Part shown: piece after piece, positions 23,536-36,010 of the stretch
Numbering within the stretch: the stretch's first letter is position 1
How the letters are laid out: each line of letters starts with the position of its first letter
NCBI RefSeq assembly: GCF_921293095.1
Contig: NC_060250.1
Coordinates: 12,914,001-12,978,000 of the forward strand
Origin: Ischnura elegans
Lineage: Eukaryota > Arthropoda > Insecta > Odonata > Coenagrionidae
Reading direction: 5' to 3'
Length of the DNA: 64,000 nucleotides
The notes under the pieces: generated by a model
The model's input: only the letters and a program-made list of their open reading frames with translations
The model's database searches: none
Told to the model about the DNA's origin: nothing
Translations under genes and position numbers: made by a program

Positions 23536-24390
23536 GTAAGAATATCATTTCATTGCGTTTTTTCTTTTGGTTCGTTCGTTATTTGTAAATGAGCTATATT
23601 TGAAAAATGGGAAGGATCATACTTTTTTGATTTTGGTTCAATTCAGTTTTGTTATTTTTCTGAGAGATGTTTGTTTTGGTATATCGCGATAGTGCAGCTA
23701 CTTTTCGAGCGAGAAGTAAAATTTTCCTGGGAAAGGTGGATTATTGGTGGTCATGCGAGAAAATCAATCAAATTCTAATATCCGAAATAGAGGTTTTATT
23801 TATTATATCAATCGTGCCTGTGCTTCTGGCTTATCCTTTACGGTAATCGTTTATTTCCCCTTTTTTAAATCAGTCAATTTCCGCAATTCAGTTCCCCAAA
23901 AGACCGGTGATATAACTCCCATCTGAACCATCATTAGACGCTGAAAATTACGAATTTTCCATCAAAATAACTTTTCAATGTTTTCCATTATTTGTTTTCT
24001 AGAAAAAAAGCAAGTTTGGTGCTTGCTTCACTTTTTAATTTTAATTCGAGGTTTTTTGAAATTAGCAAACCATAGTCGCACATGATGTTAGAGGCATCTT
24101 CCCTCATCAATAATTCGAATTTATAGTTCAGTCACTGGAGCATTTTTTCATCTAGCGAAAGTATAAGAATTGACGTGGAATACTAGAATGAACTAGAATA
24201 ACCTGGAGAATTATACGACTGCCCTCTACTTCTATGACTTGAAAACCTTCTATCAAAAACCACACTACTTTCTTACTTATTTCATCATAATTATCATCGT
24301 AATACATTCATCAAAATATTGGGTTTATGAAGATATGCGCTCCACTCTCCCATCTAATAACCTTTTAATATTTAAGTCCTTTAGTGTCTA
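23536..24390. other. No confirmed exon; diffuse repeat similarity
   Basis: Segment 24090-24225 resembles 26885-27010 (both share ttccctcat and tagttcagtcac). No element boundary was found. Confidence 0.4.
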
Positions 24391-25129
24391 ACTAAGTTAA
24401 TCTCTTTGGAGCCGTATGTAACTCATTGTGGGTGCCCTATGCCCTTCTTTCTGTCTACCTCTCCTTCGACGATCGTCTTCATCAGAACGCCTTATCTAAA
24501 GAAGTGCCCGACTATGCTTATTCTCAAGGTTTTAAAAAACGTCTCCCGTTTCCAAGTTTCTCTCAGTACTTCTGATTACTGGCTCGATCAATCCATTTTA
24601 TCATCATCATTCTACCGTGTCCCCACATTTCTAAAGTTTCCTCTCATAACTTCCCTACTCGTGTCAACGTCCATGCCTTGCACCTATAACACATATATGC
24701 TCCGTATATGGTATTTGACAACGTTAGGCATATGGCCTTAAAATCTTCACACTTCTCTTCTCCATTTTTTTTGCCATTTTAATGATGTAGTTCTTCCCGG
24801 AATCACTCGGAATATCTCCCGTTAGTACATTTTTGTAGATCTTGGGTTAGGTATTCGCAACTTTATTTTAGCTCTGCAAAAATATACTCTACCGCTGATG
24901 CCCTATGCTTTTGCTGGTATTATACTGCTCCGTCAAATTTCGATCTTAAGATGCTGGACAGCTCGACAGCTGGCTCTCATGTCATCTATTTCTGCTGCAT
25001 TTGCCTCTTCCATGATTTTTTTTCTTTCCTTGCACAGCTCTTTATACTCAGGTATTTTTCCATCTATGAACTATGTCCTCCTCTTTAATCGTAATTTCCA
25101 TTATTGCCATTTTAAGTTTTGCATCTTGC
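24391..25129 (-). mobile_element. RTE-type LINE (family A), part 1 of a split copy
   Basis: On the minus strand, 24400-24720 is the C-terminal RT and tail region (gtaactcattg...gtgccctatgcccttc and gatcaatccattttatcatcatcatt match other family A copies). Segment 24890-25129 encodes a charged linker (EYKELCKERKKIMEEAN), which in RTE proteins lies between endonuclease and RT. Most of the RT is therefore deleted between them. The copy continues at 26315 after the CR1/L2-like LINE insertion. Confidence 0.6.
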
Positions 25130-26314
25130 GTTTCCTTGCGTTTTATTCGAGGAATTGAAAAGACAAGTTGATGCATTATTTCTAGATTTTAAGAAAGCTT
25201 TCGACACGGTACCTCAAAATAAACTTTTATAAAAATTACAGTTATGCGGATTAACCGAAACAGTGTTAAACTGGATACGCGACTTTCTGAATGATCATAA
25301 ACAAAAAGTATTTCTTGACGGAATTAGCCCTGATGTAGTTAAAGTGACATCAGGGGTTCCACAAGGAAGCGTAATCGGCCCCCTTTTGTTCATTATTTCC
25401 ATTCATCTGCTCCCGAATTAGCAGTAAAATACGTTTATTTGCTGACGACGCTGTCATCAATCGCAAGATTAGTGGTCACTCTGAATATGAAATTCTATCA
25501 TCGGATTTAAACAACGTTTATTTGTGGGGCCAAGAGTGGGGACTCGACCTTAATAAGAACAAATGCATGTCGGTACATTTTTTGCAGAGTTCGTCCAATT
25601 ATAACCATGTTTATGCAGTGGATGGCATTAACATAAAGGCAACAGACGAAGTGAAGTACCTGGGAGTTACGATAACCTCGAACCTCTCTGGGGGTACACA
25701 TACAAGGAATATTTGCGGCATAGCCCCGAATAAATAAGGATTCGTCAAGCGTATTGTGGGATGAGTTGCGGGGATTTCGGGGTAGTATGTAGATGAGAGT
25801 GTAAAAGAAAGGTTCTATTTCGCACTCGTCCGACCGCGCCTTGAATATGCAGCGAGCGTATGGGATCCGGTGTAGAAAGACTAAATCCGCGAACTGAATA
25901 AGATACAAAGAAAGGCTGCGTCTTTCGGCAAAAAATGCTACGGGCGTACAGACTGCGTTACCCAGATGTTAAGCAAATTAGGCTGGCAGCGCCGGAGACT
26001 CGGAGGCTGCGCGCTGGGCTTAGAATGCTTGAGCAATTTAGAATTAATATCTATAAGAGCGATACGGAGAACAAAATATTAGAGCCCCACTTTATTTCCA
26101 GATCCGACAGAAGCGATAAATGAAGAGAGATATTTTGCCGAGCGGTTAGATATGCGAATTCCTTTTTCCCCCGAACCATAAAGGACTTAAATAAATGCTA
26201 GTCCCAACTTCGTAGAGCACTTCATTTTTTATAAGTAGACGGCTGGTGTCCTAACACCCCCTGCCACACGCCTTTTAGGCGGCTTGCAGGGTAGTATGTA
26301 GATGAGTTATAAAG
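25130..26314 (+). pseudogene. CR1/L2-like LINE, 5'-truncated, inserted into an RTE
   Basis: The plus strand encodes most of an RT palm: LFLDFKKAFDTVPQNKL (motif A, catalytic D), then KVTSGVPQGSVIGPLLF, then after a frameshift LFADDAVI (motif C, catalytic DD), WGLDLNKNKC and KYLGVTI. Next comes the C-terminal domain with NKIQRKAAS, a decayed L-GW block, and FPRTIKDLN close to the end. Several stops and frameshifts inactivate it. The 3' tail (cacacgccttttaggcggct followed by a gtagtatgtagatg sequence) is shared with four other copies in the window. gcatcttgc occurs at 25121-25129 and again at 26315-26323 and is the likely target duplication. Confidence 0.85.
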
Positions 26315-26600
26315 GCATCTTGCATTCTTGCTTGGTAAAGGTTTTATTTGTATCTTCGCATGGATTCTTAATTCTCGTTTCGCTTTCTCTTCTCGCTTTT
26401 TGGAAAATCTCGCTCCTTATTCTGTTTATGATAACGGAAGGACTGCTCACAGGAGTAAAGTCGCTCTTGAATTTCCTTATGTCTTCCTCGAGGTCTGAGA
26501 CTTACGGCTTTTAGTTTACCACTTCTATTCTCCACTGGAATTTTACTGTCGTCTTCTTGTAGTCCACTTCTTTATTTATACTCCTATCTTATTTGCGATG
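26315..26600 (-). mobile_element. RTE-type LINE (family A), part 2 of the split copy
   Basis: This continues the charged linker of the element at 24391-25129 on the far side of the LINE insertion. The plus-strand composition (ctcgtttcgctttctcttctcgc) reads as a Lys/Arg/Glu-rich chain on the minus strand. The plus-strand 70-codon frame is a shadow. Confidence 0.45.
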
Positions 26601-27009
26601 ACTTTTCTATAAAGATGAAAAATCTCTCTTTATAAAATATGGATTTTCATCCTCATTAGAATATTTTCACTGTTTTCGTCGTCCCCAGGGTATCTTTTGC
26701 GGACCTTCACTTTTAAATTCGCTAAAATGCATAATTTGTTGAAATATTATTTGTTTACTAAATATCTCCTACGTAAATCTTCCCACGTGAATCTTAAACA
26801 GTGCGTTGGAAAATAATTTTAATTCGATGTTTGCGGAAATTATCTTATTCCTTTTCTCCAACCAGTGTTACACGTGATTTTAGGGAAATTTTTCCCTCAT
26901 TGATGAAAGACAATTGTAGTTCAGTCACAATAGCACTTTTTCAGCTTTTCGAAGGTGTAAGCAATAGAACTATAATCTGGAGAATCTTTCTACAACATTC
27001 GCATTTTTT
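26601..27009. repeat. Dispersed repeat Z, copy 2 (left part)
   Basis: Contains the anchor near 26790 shared with 12083 and the block 26885-27005 shared with 24090-24225. The type is unknown. Confidence 0.4.
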
Positions 27010-27290
27010 TCTATCTACGGCATTTCACCATTTCGAATTACGAACTATTATGTCTTGTTTTTATTTGTGTTCAATCCCAACATAGCCCAATCCCTTTTAT
27101 TCTATCTAAGGACCCTATTCTCTTCCTTCCTCTCCCTCGTGTACCCAAAATTCTACCCTCAAACACAATCTTCAACATTATTCCCTCACAGCTCAGTAAT
27201 CACTCCATCTATACCTTCTATCTCCTTCGTATCTCATCTACAACCTGCCTTATCCCACCCTCCTTATGTCCTGTGCAGACTTCTAGGATG
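27010..27290 (-). mobile_element. RTE-type LINE 3' end (family B)
   Basis: catttcgaattacgaactattatg followed by C-rich sequence matches the 3' end of the longer family B copy at about 29920-30130 (aatttcgaattatgaactattatg). It corresponds to the 3' end of the element on the minus strand. Confidence 0.55.
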
Positions 27291-29345
27291 ATTGCTACTC
27301 TTTCATTTTGATTTACTGATCAATATTTTCCCATTGCTCTTCCATCTTAGCCTTTACCAGCACCAAACCCATAACATAATAGGAATCCCTTAACCTTTTA
27401 CGTGTTTTTCCCCGCGATATTCTCGTTTACTTCATTGACAAAGTCCCTCGTTGTTATGCAAATTTTCACCGCCACGATATCTACCGGTTTAGCCAATTAA
27501 CTTTAACATAAACATTCTTTTATTATACTGCAGGAAGCTTTTCACACGCAATTCGGCGCTATTTTTCACCATCATATCATTTCAACCATCGCTAGGCTGT
27601 GTAATGCTTTACTTACCACTCTAAAAGTTTCCTCCTTCCGGCCACTTCATCCAATGCTTTCCATTTTCTAAAATTCTTTACAGAACGGATAAATAAAAGA
27701 AAAGACAGCTTGTGGCAAAGCGCAGAGTAGTAACATAAACTTCAGTGTTAACATCCTCGAGAATGAATTCAGTCTGGCATTTAAAAGAGATCGATTTTTG
27801 GGCATTTATGGACAATAACAAAAGAAATACGATATTTCAACAAATCCAAATCAACACTTTGCACTTTCTTATAATATTCTCATACTTTTGCGTTTAATTT
27901 CCAACTTTCGTAGTATTTCTAAGTTCAAAATATTGCTTATATCCCCTTTCGGATTTTCCATTTATGGGTCTTCCGTTATATTCTGCAGATTATTTACAGT
28001 TGTCGCCGTTTTCCCTTCTGGGACTTCCACTTCTCTCTGTTTCCATAGTACCCATCTTCGCTACTTCCTCTTGTCCCCGTTGACCTCTCTATTCACTGCC
28101 TCCAATTCTTCATTAGCCTTCCTATTTATAGTTTATCTATCTGCAGTTCTCAATTCCTTAAATATCTTCTTTGGCCAATTGGGTCATCTGAAATTGTTCC
28201 ATTAGGTATGAAATAATTTATTTACTCTTATCCTATTGTCAGCCAATATTGAACTCAGCTTTCACATTACTAAAGCTCCGCAGCGCGGCCATGTTTCTCA
28301 AAGCCCAGGGAATGTTTAAAGGGTGAGAATATTATTTCGCAGGGTCCATGAGGCTGAGGAATGGGCCCTGTATCATTTCCATGAGGTGTGCTTGTAAATT
28401 TCGTTACTAATTTCTGTAAACTTTTTTTTGCATATTTAAATTAGCGATAATGATCTCCAAAATATAAATACATATTCTCATTCTTGCAAATGATTTTCGT
28501 TATACACCTGATTTTCGGTGAATTTATCATATTCAATAATATAAATGCTGAAAATTTAGCGTTTTCGGCTCACTGTTCCCGTGATGACCGTTAGTATCGT
28601 TTATGTATTTAGATATCTGTAAGTTTATTCACCAAATAAATCAATAATTATAGTCGTAAAAAAGTTCATCTGTATTTACCCACAACTTCTGTACGCGGGT
28701 AATATCTTCTCTTAATTCATGCTAATGTCGTTGCTCACCGTATATTATTTATGTTAAGACAGTCATTTTTTATTTAGTTTGACATAGTAACACTATTTAA
28801 TGATATTTGCGCGAGAACTTCCTTTATTATATTTTAATAAGCCAAGAAGAAGACGACCTAACTCATTTCGTCGAATTCAATTTAATGACTGCTAGTCTGC
28901 CGGAACACCTTGCCTTCACCTCATTCAGTTTTGGGACAAAATTAGGGACGAGGGAATATATTCCACACTTTTAGTCTATATTAATTTATTTATCAGTTAA
29001 TAATCATTCTATTTGAGGAAATAATGGTGTCCGCATACTGAGTATTTGGTAGAGCAATTTCTGAGATGTTTGTAAAACGCTAAGAAGTAGAATTCGAGGG
29101 CTGTAAATAAAGCGCGAATTTTCCCATTTTTATCGGCACAACTATACGCGAAGCCCCTATTTTTAATATTTCGAGTCAGCTTAGGCCAATATGAGTAATG
29201 ATGAGATCGTGGAAATTCCTTCCTGCCTTGCTAATGTCGTCTGCTCCGGTCTTGGAAGAGCGTTTTATGCCTTTCTCGACAGTTAGTTACCCTGCAATCA
29301 GAGTAAGCATTATATTAGTTACGGTCACTTAACAGCGACTTTCAG
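27291..29345. other. Mixed, mostly unassigned; possible decayed LINE pieces
   Basis: At 27340 lies the ctcttccatcttagcct anchor of repeat Z. Segment 27890-28200 is C/T-rich and on the minus strand reads Lys/Glu-rich, like RTE linkers, but the match is too weak to call. The remainder is AT-rich without features. Confidence 0.35.
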
Positions 29346-29398
29346 TTGAGGAGGTGGCACACGCCTTTTAGGCGGCTTGCGGGGTAGTATGTAGATGT
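29346..29398 (+). repeat. Solo 3' tail of the CR1/L2-like LINE
   Basis: Only about 50 bp of the element is present: ggcacacgccttttaggcgg then cttgcggggtagtatgtagatg. It is an extreme 5' truncation, showing that the tail alone can be the inserted segment. Confidence 0.7.
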
Positions 29399-29879
29399 AA
29401 TGCCACCGTTGAAATCAGAAACTTTCTTTTTAAAGATTCCTAATAGCATAATTTGCATGGAATTTGTATGACAAAAAAGATATCGACCTCCAAGGCAACC
29501 GGCTGCAATCATATTTGACTTTACAAGTCCATTTTATTATCTTCAGTATTTTTTTCTCCCTAACTTTACCCTGTCTCCTTCTGGAGCTCCGACTCATGAA
29601 AGATCTCGCTGAGGCGTCAGTAACTTATTTATACTGATTTCCTTGACGTCCCAAACCTCTTCCATATGCAATCACACGTCCTACTATGGTTACAATTTAC
29701 TTTTGTTAATCTGCTCATCTCGTGGAATAGAATTTAGAGCATTCATTTTAGTTATTCCCTTGGAAATTTTGATGTTAATCTCATGGACACTACTTCCACA
29801 TTGGTCAAAAATTACTCGTAGTACTTCGGTAGTACTATTTCAATAGAATATAGCAATAGTAAAACGTATGTATTGATAT
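29399..29879. other. No recognised feature
   Basis: AT-rich, with no supported gene or repeat. Confidence 0.4.
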
Positions 29880-32280
29880 TGCCACAGCCTTCACACATTC
29901 CTTTTCTCTCTATGGAATTTCATAATTTCGAATTATGAACTATTATGTTTTGCTTTTGTTCTGTCTCCAATTCCCAATAAGGCCTGATTCCCTTTCATTC
30001 CATCTAGAATCCCATTGTATTCATTCTTCTCCCTCATTTATCCTACATTCTATCCTCCAATACAGTTTTCAGCATCCCCTCTGCGCTCACTACATTCATA
30101 CCTTCTGTCTCAAAGTATCTCATCTAGCTGATGCCTCTCCTCACCCACCGTTTCCCGCACGACGTAATTTCTCCTCCTCTCCGTCCAATTCACCTCCTCC
30201 GTTCTTCTCCACACCCGCATCTCTAATGCCTCCAGTTTTCTCTCGTCCTCCTCGCTAAGTGTCTATGTTTCCGCACCATGGCGTTCTCTCCACTCAGAAT
30301 GTTCACTTTCTTATACTTTTAACTGATTCAAAACGATCCTCTCTTAAGATCCTTCCTGTGGAGGGAAGCCTCCTTTGCTTACGTTATTCTCTTTCTGATA
30401 TCATTCCTGGCGTATTGTTTTCTTGAATGTGCTACCAATATAGTTAAGCTGCTCTACCTACTCAAATCTTTACCTAACAACTTTTATCTTTATTCTCACA
30501 TTCCTCGCTCGCGATGCTTTACAAAACCGCATAACCTTGGTCTTTTTGTGATTAATCCTCATCCTATACTCATCTCAACGCTCGTTTAACGCATCCACTA
30601 GAGCCTGAAGCCCTATTGCTGACTGGCTAATCAACCCCTGATCAATCGCAAACCTTGCTTATTTAAATTTCATTCCTCCCACTTCTACCTCGGCATCCAA
30701 CTAACCCCACGCCTACCTTACCATCTCATCAGTGCACACGTTAAAAATCAGCGGTGATAGAGGACGACCTTGCCTCACATCCCGGCCAATGCTTGCCCTC
30801 CCAAATTCTCCGACCGCGACCATGACTTCAACAGTATAGGCCATATACAGGTTAAGAATGAGTCTATCTGTTCAATCTACGCCTGTGTTCTTGAAAATAT
30901 TCTTTAACTTTCCCCAGTTCAGTACATCTAATGTTTTTTTTTCAAAATCCATGGAGCAAGCGTATACATCCTAGTTATATTATAACTTCCTCTCCACCTG
31001 GGACCTTATTATCACTATTCTATCCAGACATTCTTTTTCTAAAACCCAAATTTGCCTTCGCCTCCATTAATCTGTTTGATACCCTCAGTATCATTTTCAC
31101 CGCGTGCTATATTAGAATAATAGTCCTATTAACTCCGCATTGTACAGTTTTCTTTTTCGGTAGCGTAATTAAAACCGTTTTCACGAAATCCTTCGGCCAA
31201 CATTCCTCTTTAGGGATCCTGCATATTAGTTCGAAAATCCTTCACATATCATCTCTCTATTGATTATTAAGAAGCTCGCACTGCATGTTGTCAACGCTCA
31301 CCGTTTACCTAGGATTCATATCACAAAGGGTTCTCTCGATTTCTGCGTCAAAAATCCCCGGCCCAAGATCCTCCACTACACTTCCCTCCTCTAAATTCAA
31401 TCTTTTCGGCTTGTGCCTGCTGCGATAAAGATCCTTCACGCATTCCTTCAATCTCTACTCTGAACCTCTTTTCGCTCGGTTTGCATCTCTAGTCTTAATT
31501 TTAGATATGGCTTTCCCTCTTTTGCTGCCGGATAGCGACTTCATCTTGACATACAACGCGCCAACCTCTCCTTCATTCTGAAGCTTTCCACCACGCCCCC
31601 CTTGCCCTCTTAGTTTCACGCCGTAATCGATTATTGATTCCATATTGCATTCTTTTCCCTTGCTGTGTACAAGTTCTTCCACTTGGATATGCCTTCAATT
31701 TATTTTATCATATCCTCCGTTATCCTCGGCTCTCTTCGTTTTTATCCTCCGTTATCCTTCTGCTGTAAACTTGATCGTTAACTTCTTGGCCACTTATGTA
31801 ATACCTTTTTTAATATCATGCCACCCTTACTATAAATTCTGTGTATCGTTAATTATCTAGATGTTATTTTCCACCATCTACTTGCATTATTTCTTCGTAA
31901 ACCCCTTCAGACCTAAGTTCCATTTCCTCGCGTTTCTTCTTTCTGTTTCGTCTTTTGAATCTCACGTTGCATTTTGCAAGCACTGGGCTGTGATCCGCAT
32001 CCACCGTAGGTACTCTAAACTATTCCTAAACCTCTGTGTTACCATGATGTAGCTTATCTGATTACTCTCCATATCCCCTGGACTCCTCCATGTGTTTCCT
32101 CGGTACGTGTGTTGTGTTGAATAACTTGTCTCTGCTGAAAAGTTTTGCAGTTTATTTCGAATGTTGTTCAACATTTGTAATTCAAATTCTTCACTTTTGT
32201 TTGCATCCCTACCTACCTTAGCTGAGGTGTTTCAGTCCCCTAGTATTACTAGATTTTCTTACTTGGAATTTCCCTGATTA
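29880..32280 (-). pseudogene. RTE-type LINE (family B), endonuclease and RT remnants
   Basis: On the minus strand, from right to left: 32250-31965 encodes the end of an AP-type endonuclease, with an NTSAKVGRDANKSEEFELQM stretch and later YRGNTWRSPGDMESNQISYI, the equivalent of the usual G-D-W-N-A-K-VG and T-W-x-S-P-D-x-x-x-x-QIDYI motifs. A charged linker lies at 31.9-31.4 kb. At 30950-30730 is the RT, with MDFEKAFDVLNWGKL-like motif A and GRDVRQGRPLSPLIFNVCTD. At 30290-30130 is the tail, with KLEALEMRVWRRTEEVNWTE. Frameshifts and stops are frequent. It is the most complete LINE here, about 2.4 kb, and inactive. Confidence 0.8.
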
Positions 32281-34049
32281 TTTCATTCCTGCTGTTCTTA
32301 CACCTCATTTACTTATTTCTTCCTATGTTTGTATGTTCTATGTTTCCTATGTTTGAACCACTGTAAGGGTGGTGGGTAGACAGTCAATTTCTGCCTCCAG
32401 AACCCCATAGCTTACCTGTTGGATACCCTTTATTCTCTCACCCATCTTCCAGTTTTATACTGAAGCTACCCCCCGTTGAGTTTCCTCCCCACCACCAAGA
32501 TTAACCCTACAGCAATCACCATGGAAATCACCACCTTCCTTCTACCTTACTTCGTATAATCCTTAGTTATTAATTCCTACTTTTTCTATTACTCCGGCTC
32601 CAATCCTTCGGTCTATCTGATATCAATGGCCCTGTCAGGAATAATTGAGAATCAGTTCCGTCAGTGTAGATGTAGTGGGCGTTAGAAAAAGCATTCATTT
32701 CCATTGCAGCAACGGTATGGACCAATGGAAATGTTACGATAAAGAATTAGTTTTTAAATTGCTGAAAATTCTTATTTATTGACAAATGATTATTTCTTTA
32801 GGAACTAGATGTTTAAATTCATAGCTGTCTAATTTGGCTATAGCTATGTAAATAAACCTCCGAAATACAAAGTAAAAACAACAAAACGTTTAGATTTAGA
32901 CAAAAAATAGTGCTTGTGATCGGAGTCATAAAATACTCTTCTGTCCCAACTTTTACGAACTAAAATTTATTTTTTTGATACTACTTTCAGTTAAAATAAC
33001 GTGAGTTGGAAAAATCCTATAAAAAATAAAATTGCCACCCTTTATTTTAAATATCCTAAATAAAAAGTCTTTGCTGTACCTCTAAGATGTTTCCCTTTGC
33101 ATTACAACATAACTCCATTTTCGTCGGTTTACGATTAATTTCAAAAATAAACTAGGCGAATTACAGTACTTTATGCAGCTTTTGTCTTTTTTACTTTCCG
33201 CAGGTGAAAAAATGCTCATATTTCCGGACTATAGAAACTTATATTTTATCGATGAATCGAATCCATATTTTTCATACCCTATTTGCGACAGGAATACGTT
33301 CCCTTGTGGTATAGCAAATAAATGAATTTTCGTGCAAAAAATCATATTTGATTGATTCTTGCGCCAGCAAGGTACCTTCTGGCCATTTCTCTGCTTAAAT
33401 TTCTTCATTTTGACTGGTTTATAAAAATGGTATCATTGATGAGTAATTTGTCGTATATGTCCTTTATATAATATAGCAGAGTAATTTTTGCTTTTCCATC
33501 GGCATGCACGGAATGTGTCATAGATTCGTAATAGATTAGTGCAAATTACCTTTTTGTTCTAGAATATTTTTCGATTTCTTACAATAATGTGAATTAATAC
33601 CTGCCTAGGCCAAATTTTTTATCTGCTTAACTTAATTGAGTAATGCCATTTGGCATACATATCACTGTCATTTAAGAATCTTCCTACATATTTGCAGAAG
33701 AAATTTAGTCGGAAAGCTCAACTTCATGGTGAATTGTTTATTCAATCTGGCGAATTTATTGTTTACGTCATTTTGCACTTATCATGCAAGCCCCATTAGA
33801 TAAAATTTGATGTTTCACATGAGATTCGTTTCATGGTCATGGGCCATGGTCATGATGTTCAGCAACGAAACTTGATAAGGTTTCTTAAATGTTGACTCAA
33901 CCAAGGCCGTAAGCATGTTAAACAAAACCTATTCATTATTCTAGAATAATTTCTGCTCGGTTTTATCAAGAAGTATGACGTTTGATATTTTATAAAGCGA
34001 CATTTTCTATCTTATTGACGAGTATATTCGATATTATTCTTACAATAGG
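32281..34049. other. No recognised feature
   Basis: Segment 32330-32680 is C-rich and may be the 5' region of the RTE-B element, which lies upstream on the minus strand; its endonuclease N-terminus is not recognisable. From 32.7 to 34.0 kb the sequence is AT-rich without features. Confidence 0.4.
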
Positions 34050-34301
34050 GGGAGTACGGAAGCTTACAATCATGGACCTTGAAGCGGAAGCTTTAGGAAT
34101 ACAATAAACGTGGACTTCCTCTACATTGGCTCAGTGAAGTGACAAAGGAACCTGAAAATGAAGAAGAAAACAAAATACACAAAGCGAGAATTGAAGGACT
34201 AAAGCTTCAAGAGCTTAAGACTCAAGAGGAATTTCTATTTGAAGACTCAAGAGATGAAGAACGGCGATCTGGAGCTCGTGGAGTTTTATTTTGTTGTGCT
34301 T
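34050..34301 (+). CDS. Possible exon or gag-like ORF, charged helical peptide
   Basis: An acceptor-like tattattcttacaatag precedes a purine-rich block. In one frame it gives MDLEAEALGIQ and then stops; in another, 34099-34299, it is open as EYNKRGLPLHWLSEVTKEPE and continues with about 45 Glu/Lys-rich residues to a TGA after GVLFCCA. The two may be one protein broken by a frameshift. Glu/Lys-rich coiled segments of this kind occur at the start of some LTR-retrotransposon gag proteins and in SANT-type DNA-binding proteins; I cannot decide. No intact start is certain. Confidence 0.35.
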
Positions 34302-34379
34302 GATATTTTGTGTTTATTTTAATTTTATGTGCCTTTTTTGTATATTTTGATGAATGTGAATTGCATGAAAAAATGTTCT

Positions 34380-36010
34380 TTAGGGAGTGTTGGTGATGAT
34401 ATATATTTGGTGTGACTTAGCGTATGTAATTCAGTGTGAATGAGTTTGCTACTTTTTGTGAATGAGTGTATGTTATTTAGAGTGATTGGGAATGTGTTAT
34501 TTCGTGTGAATGAGGGTATATTTTTAGTGTGAATGAGTGTATATATTTTAGCATGAATGAACGTATGCTATATCGTGTGACTGAGGGTACATTCTTTAGT
34601 GTGAATGAGGTTATATAGTTTAGTGTGTGAGTGAGGATATATAATGTTGTATGAATGAACGTATGTTATTTCGTGTGACTGAGGGTACATTCTTTGGTGT
34701 GAATAAGGGTATATAATTTAGTGTGTGAGTGAGGGTATATAATTTAGTATGAATGAACGTATGTTATTTCGTGTGGCTGAGGGTATATTATTTAGTGTGA
34801 ATGAGGGTATGAAATTTAGTTTGAATGAGGGTATATAATTTCGTATGAATGAGCGTATTTTATTTCGTGTGACTGAGGGTACATTCATTAGTGTGAATTA
34901 GGGTATATTCTTTAGTGTGAATGAGGGTATAAAATTTAGTTTGAATGAGGGTATATTCTTTAGCATGAATGAGCGTATGTTATTTCGTAAGACTGAGGGT
35001 ATATTATTTAGTGTGACTGAGGGTACATTCATTAGTGTGAATTATAGTGTATAATTTAGTGTGAATGAACGTGTGTTATTTCGTAAGACTAAGGGTATAT
35101 TCTTTAGTATGACTGAGTGTATATTCTTTAGTGTGAATGAGGGTATGAAATTTAGTATGAATGAGGGTATATTCTTTAGTATGAATGAGAGTATGTTATT
35201 TCGTGTGGCTGAGAGTAAATATCTTTAGTGTGACTGAGGATATATTATTTGGTGTGATTGAGGTTATATTTTTAGTACAAATGAGTGTTATTTGGTATGA
35301 TTGAGTATGTTATTTGGTTTGACTGAAAGTGTTATGAGGTGAGAATTAGGGTACGTTATTTTGTGTAATTGAGGGTTTATTTTTAGTGTGAATGAGTGTG
35401 TTAGTTGGCGTGATTGACACTGGGTAATTAAGTGTGATGTGTGAATGTTGTTTGGTAGGAATTATGGTATGTTATTTCGTGTGAATGTGGATATTTTTGT
35501 GTGAATGAGGGAATATAATTTAGCGATAGTGAGCGTATGTTATTTCGTTTGACTGAGGGTATATTAGTTTGTGTGATAGAGAGTATGCTTTTAATGCAAA
35601 TGAGAGAGTGTTGTTTGGCATGATTGAGTATGTTATTTAGTGAAAATGAAGGTATTTTATTTTGTGTGAATGAGGGTATATTTTTATTGTGAATGATAGC
35701 GCGTTAGTTGGTGTTACTGACACTGGGTCATTTAGCGTGATTAGTGTATGTTATTTGGTATGAATGAGAGTATGTTATTTCCTGTTACTGAAGGTATATT
35801 TTAAGTGTGAAAGATGGTACATAATTTGGTTTGAAATAGAGTGTATAATTTAGTATTCATGAGCCAGTGTTATAATGTGTGATTGAGGGTATATCATTTC
35901 GGTGCAGTGTCATATAATGTGATTAAAAGTATGTTATTTAGTATGAATGAAAGTATAATATTAAGCGTGACTGAGGGAATTTAATTTAAAAATAAATGAG
36001 ATGTTTTGTG
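34380..36010. repeat. TG-rich degenerate minisatellite, about 25-bp period
   Basis: More than 60 diverged copies of a unit like tgaatgagggtatataattt followed by agtg run head to tail for 1.6 kb. There is a tendency for units with gtgactgagggt and units with gtgaatgagggt to alternate. The + strand is strongly T/G-biased and C-poor (strand asymmetry). No frame stays open. Confidence 0.9.

Noticed and set aside
24406..24741. 111-codon plus-strand ORF
   Set aside because: It is antisense to RTE-family A sequence that reads on the minus strand.
29935..31860. Several 70-110 codon plus-strand ORFs rich in Ser, Phe, Leu
   Set aside because: They are antisense to the RTE-B endonuclease/RT; C/T-rich antisense of Lys/Glu-rich coding gives such frames.
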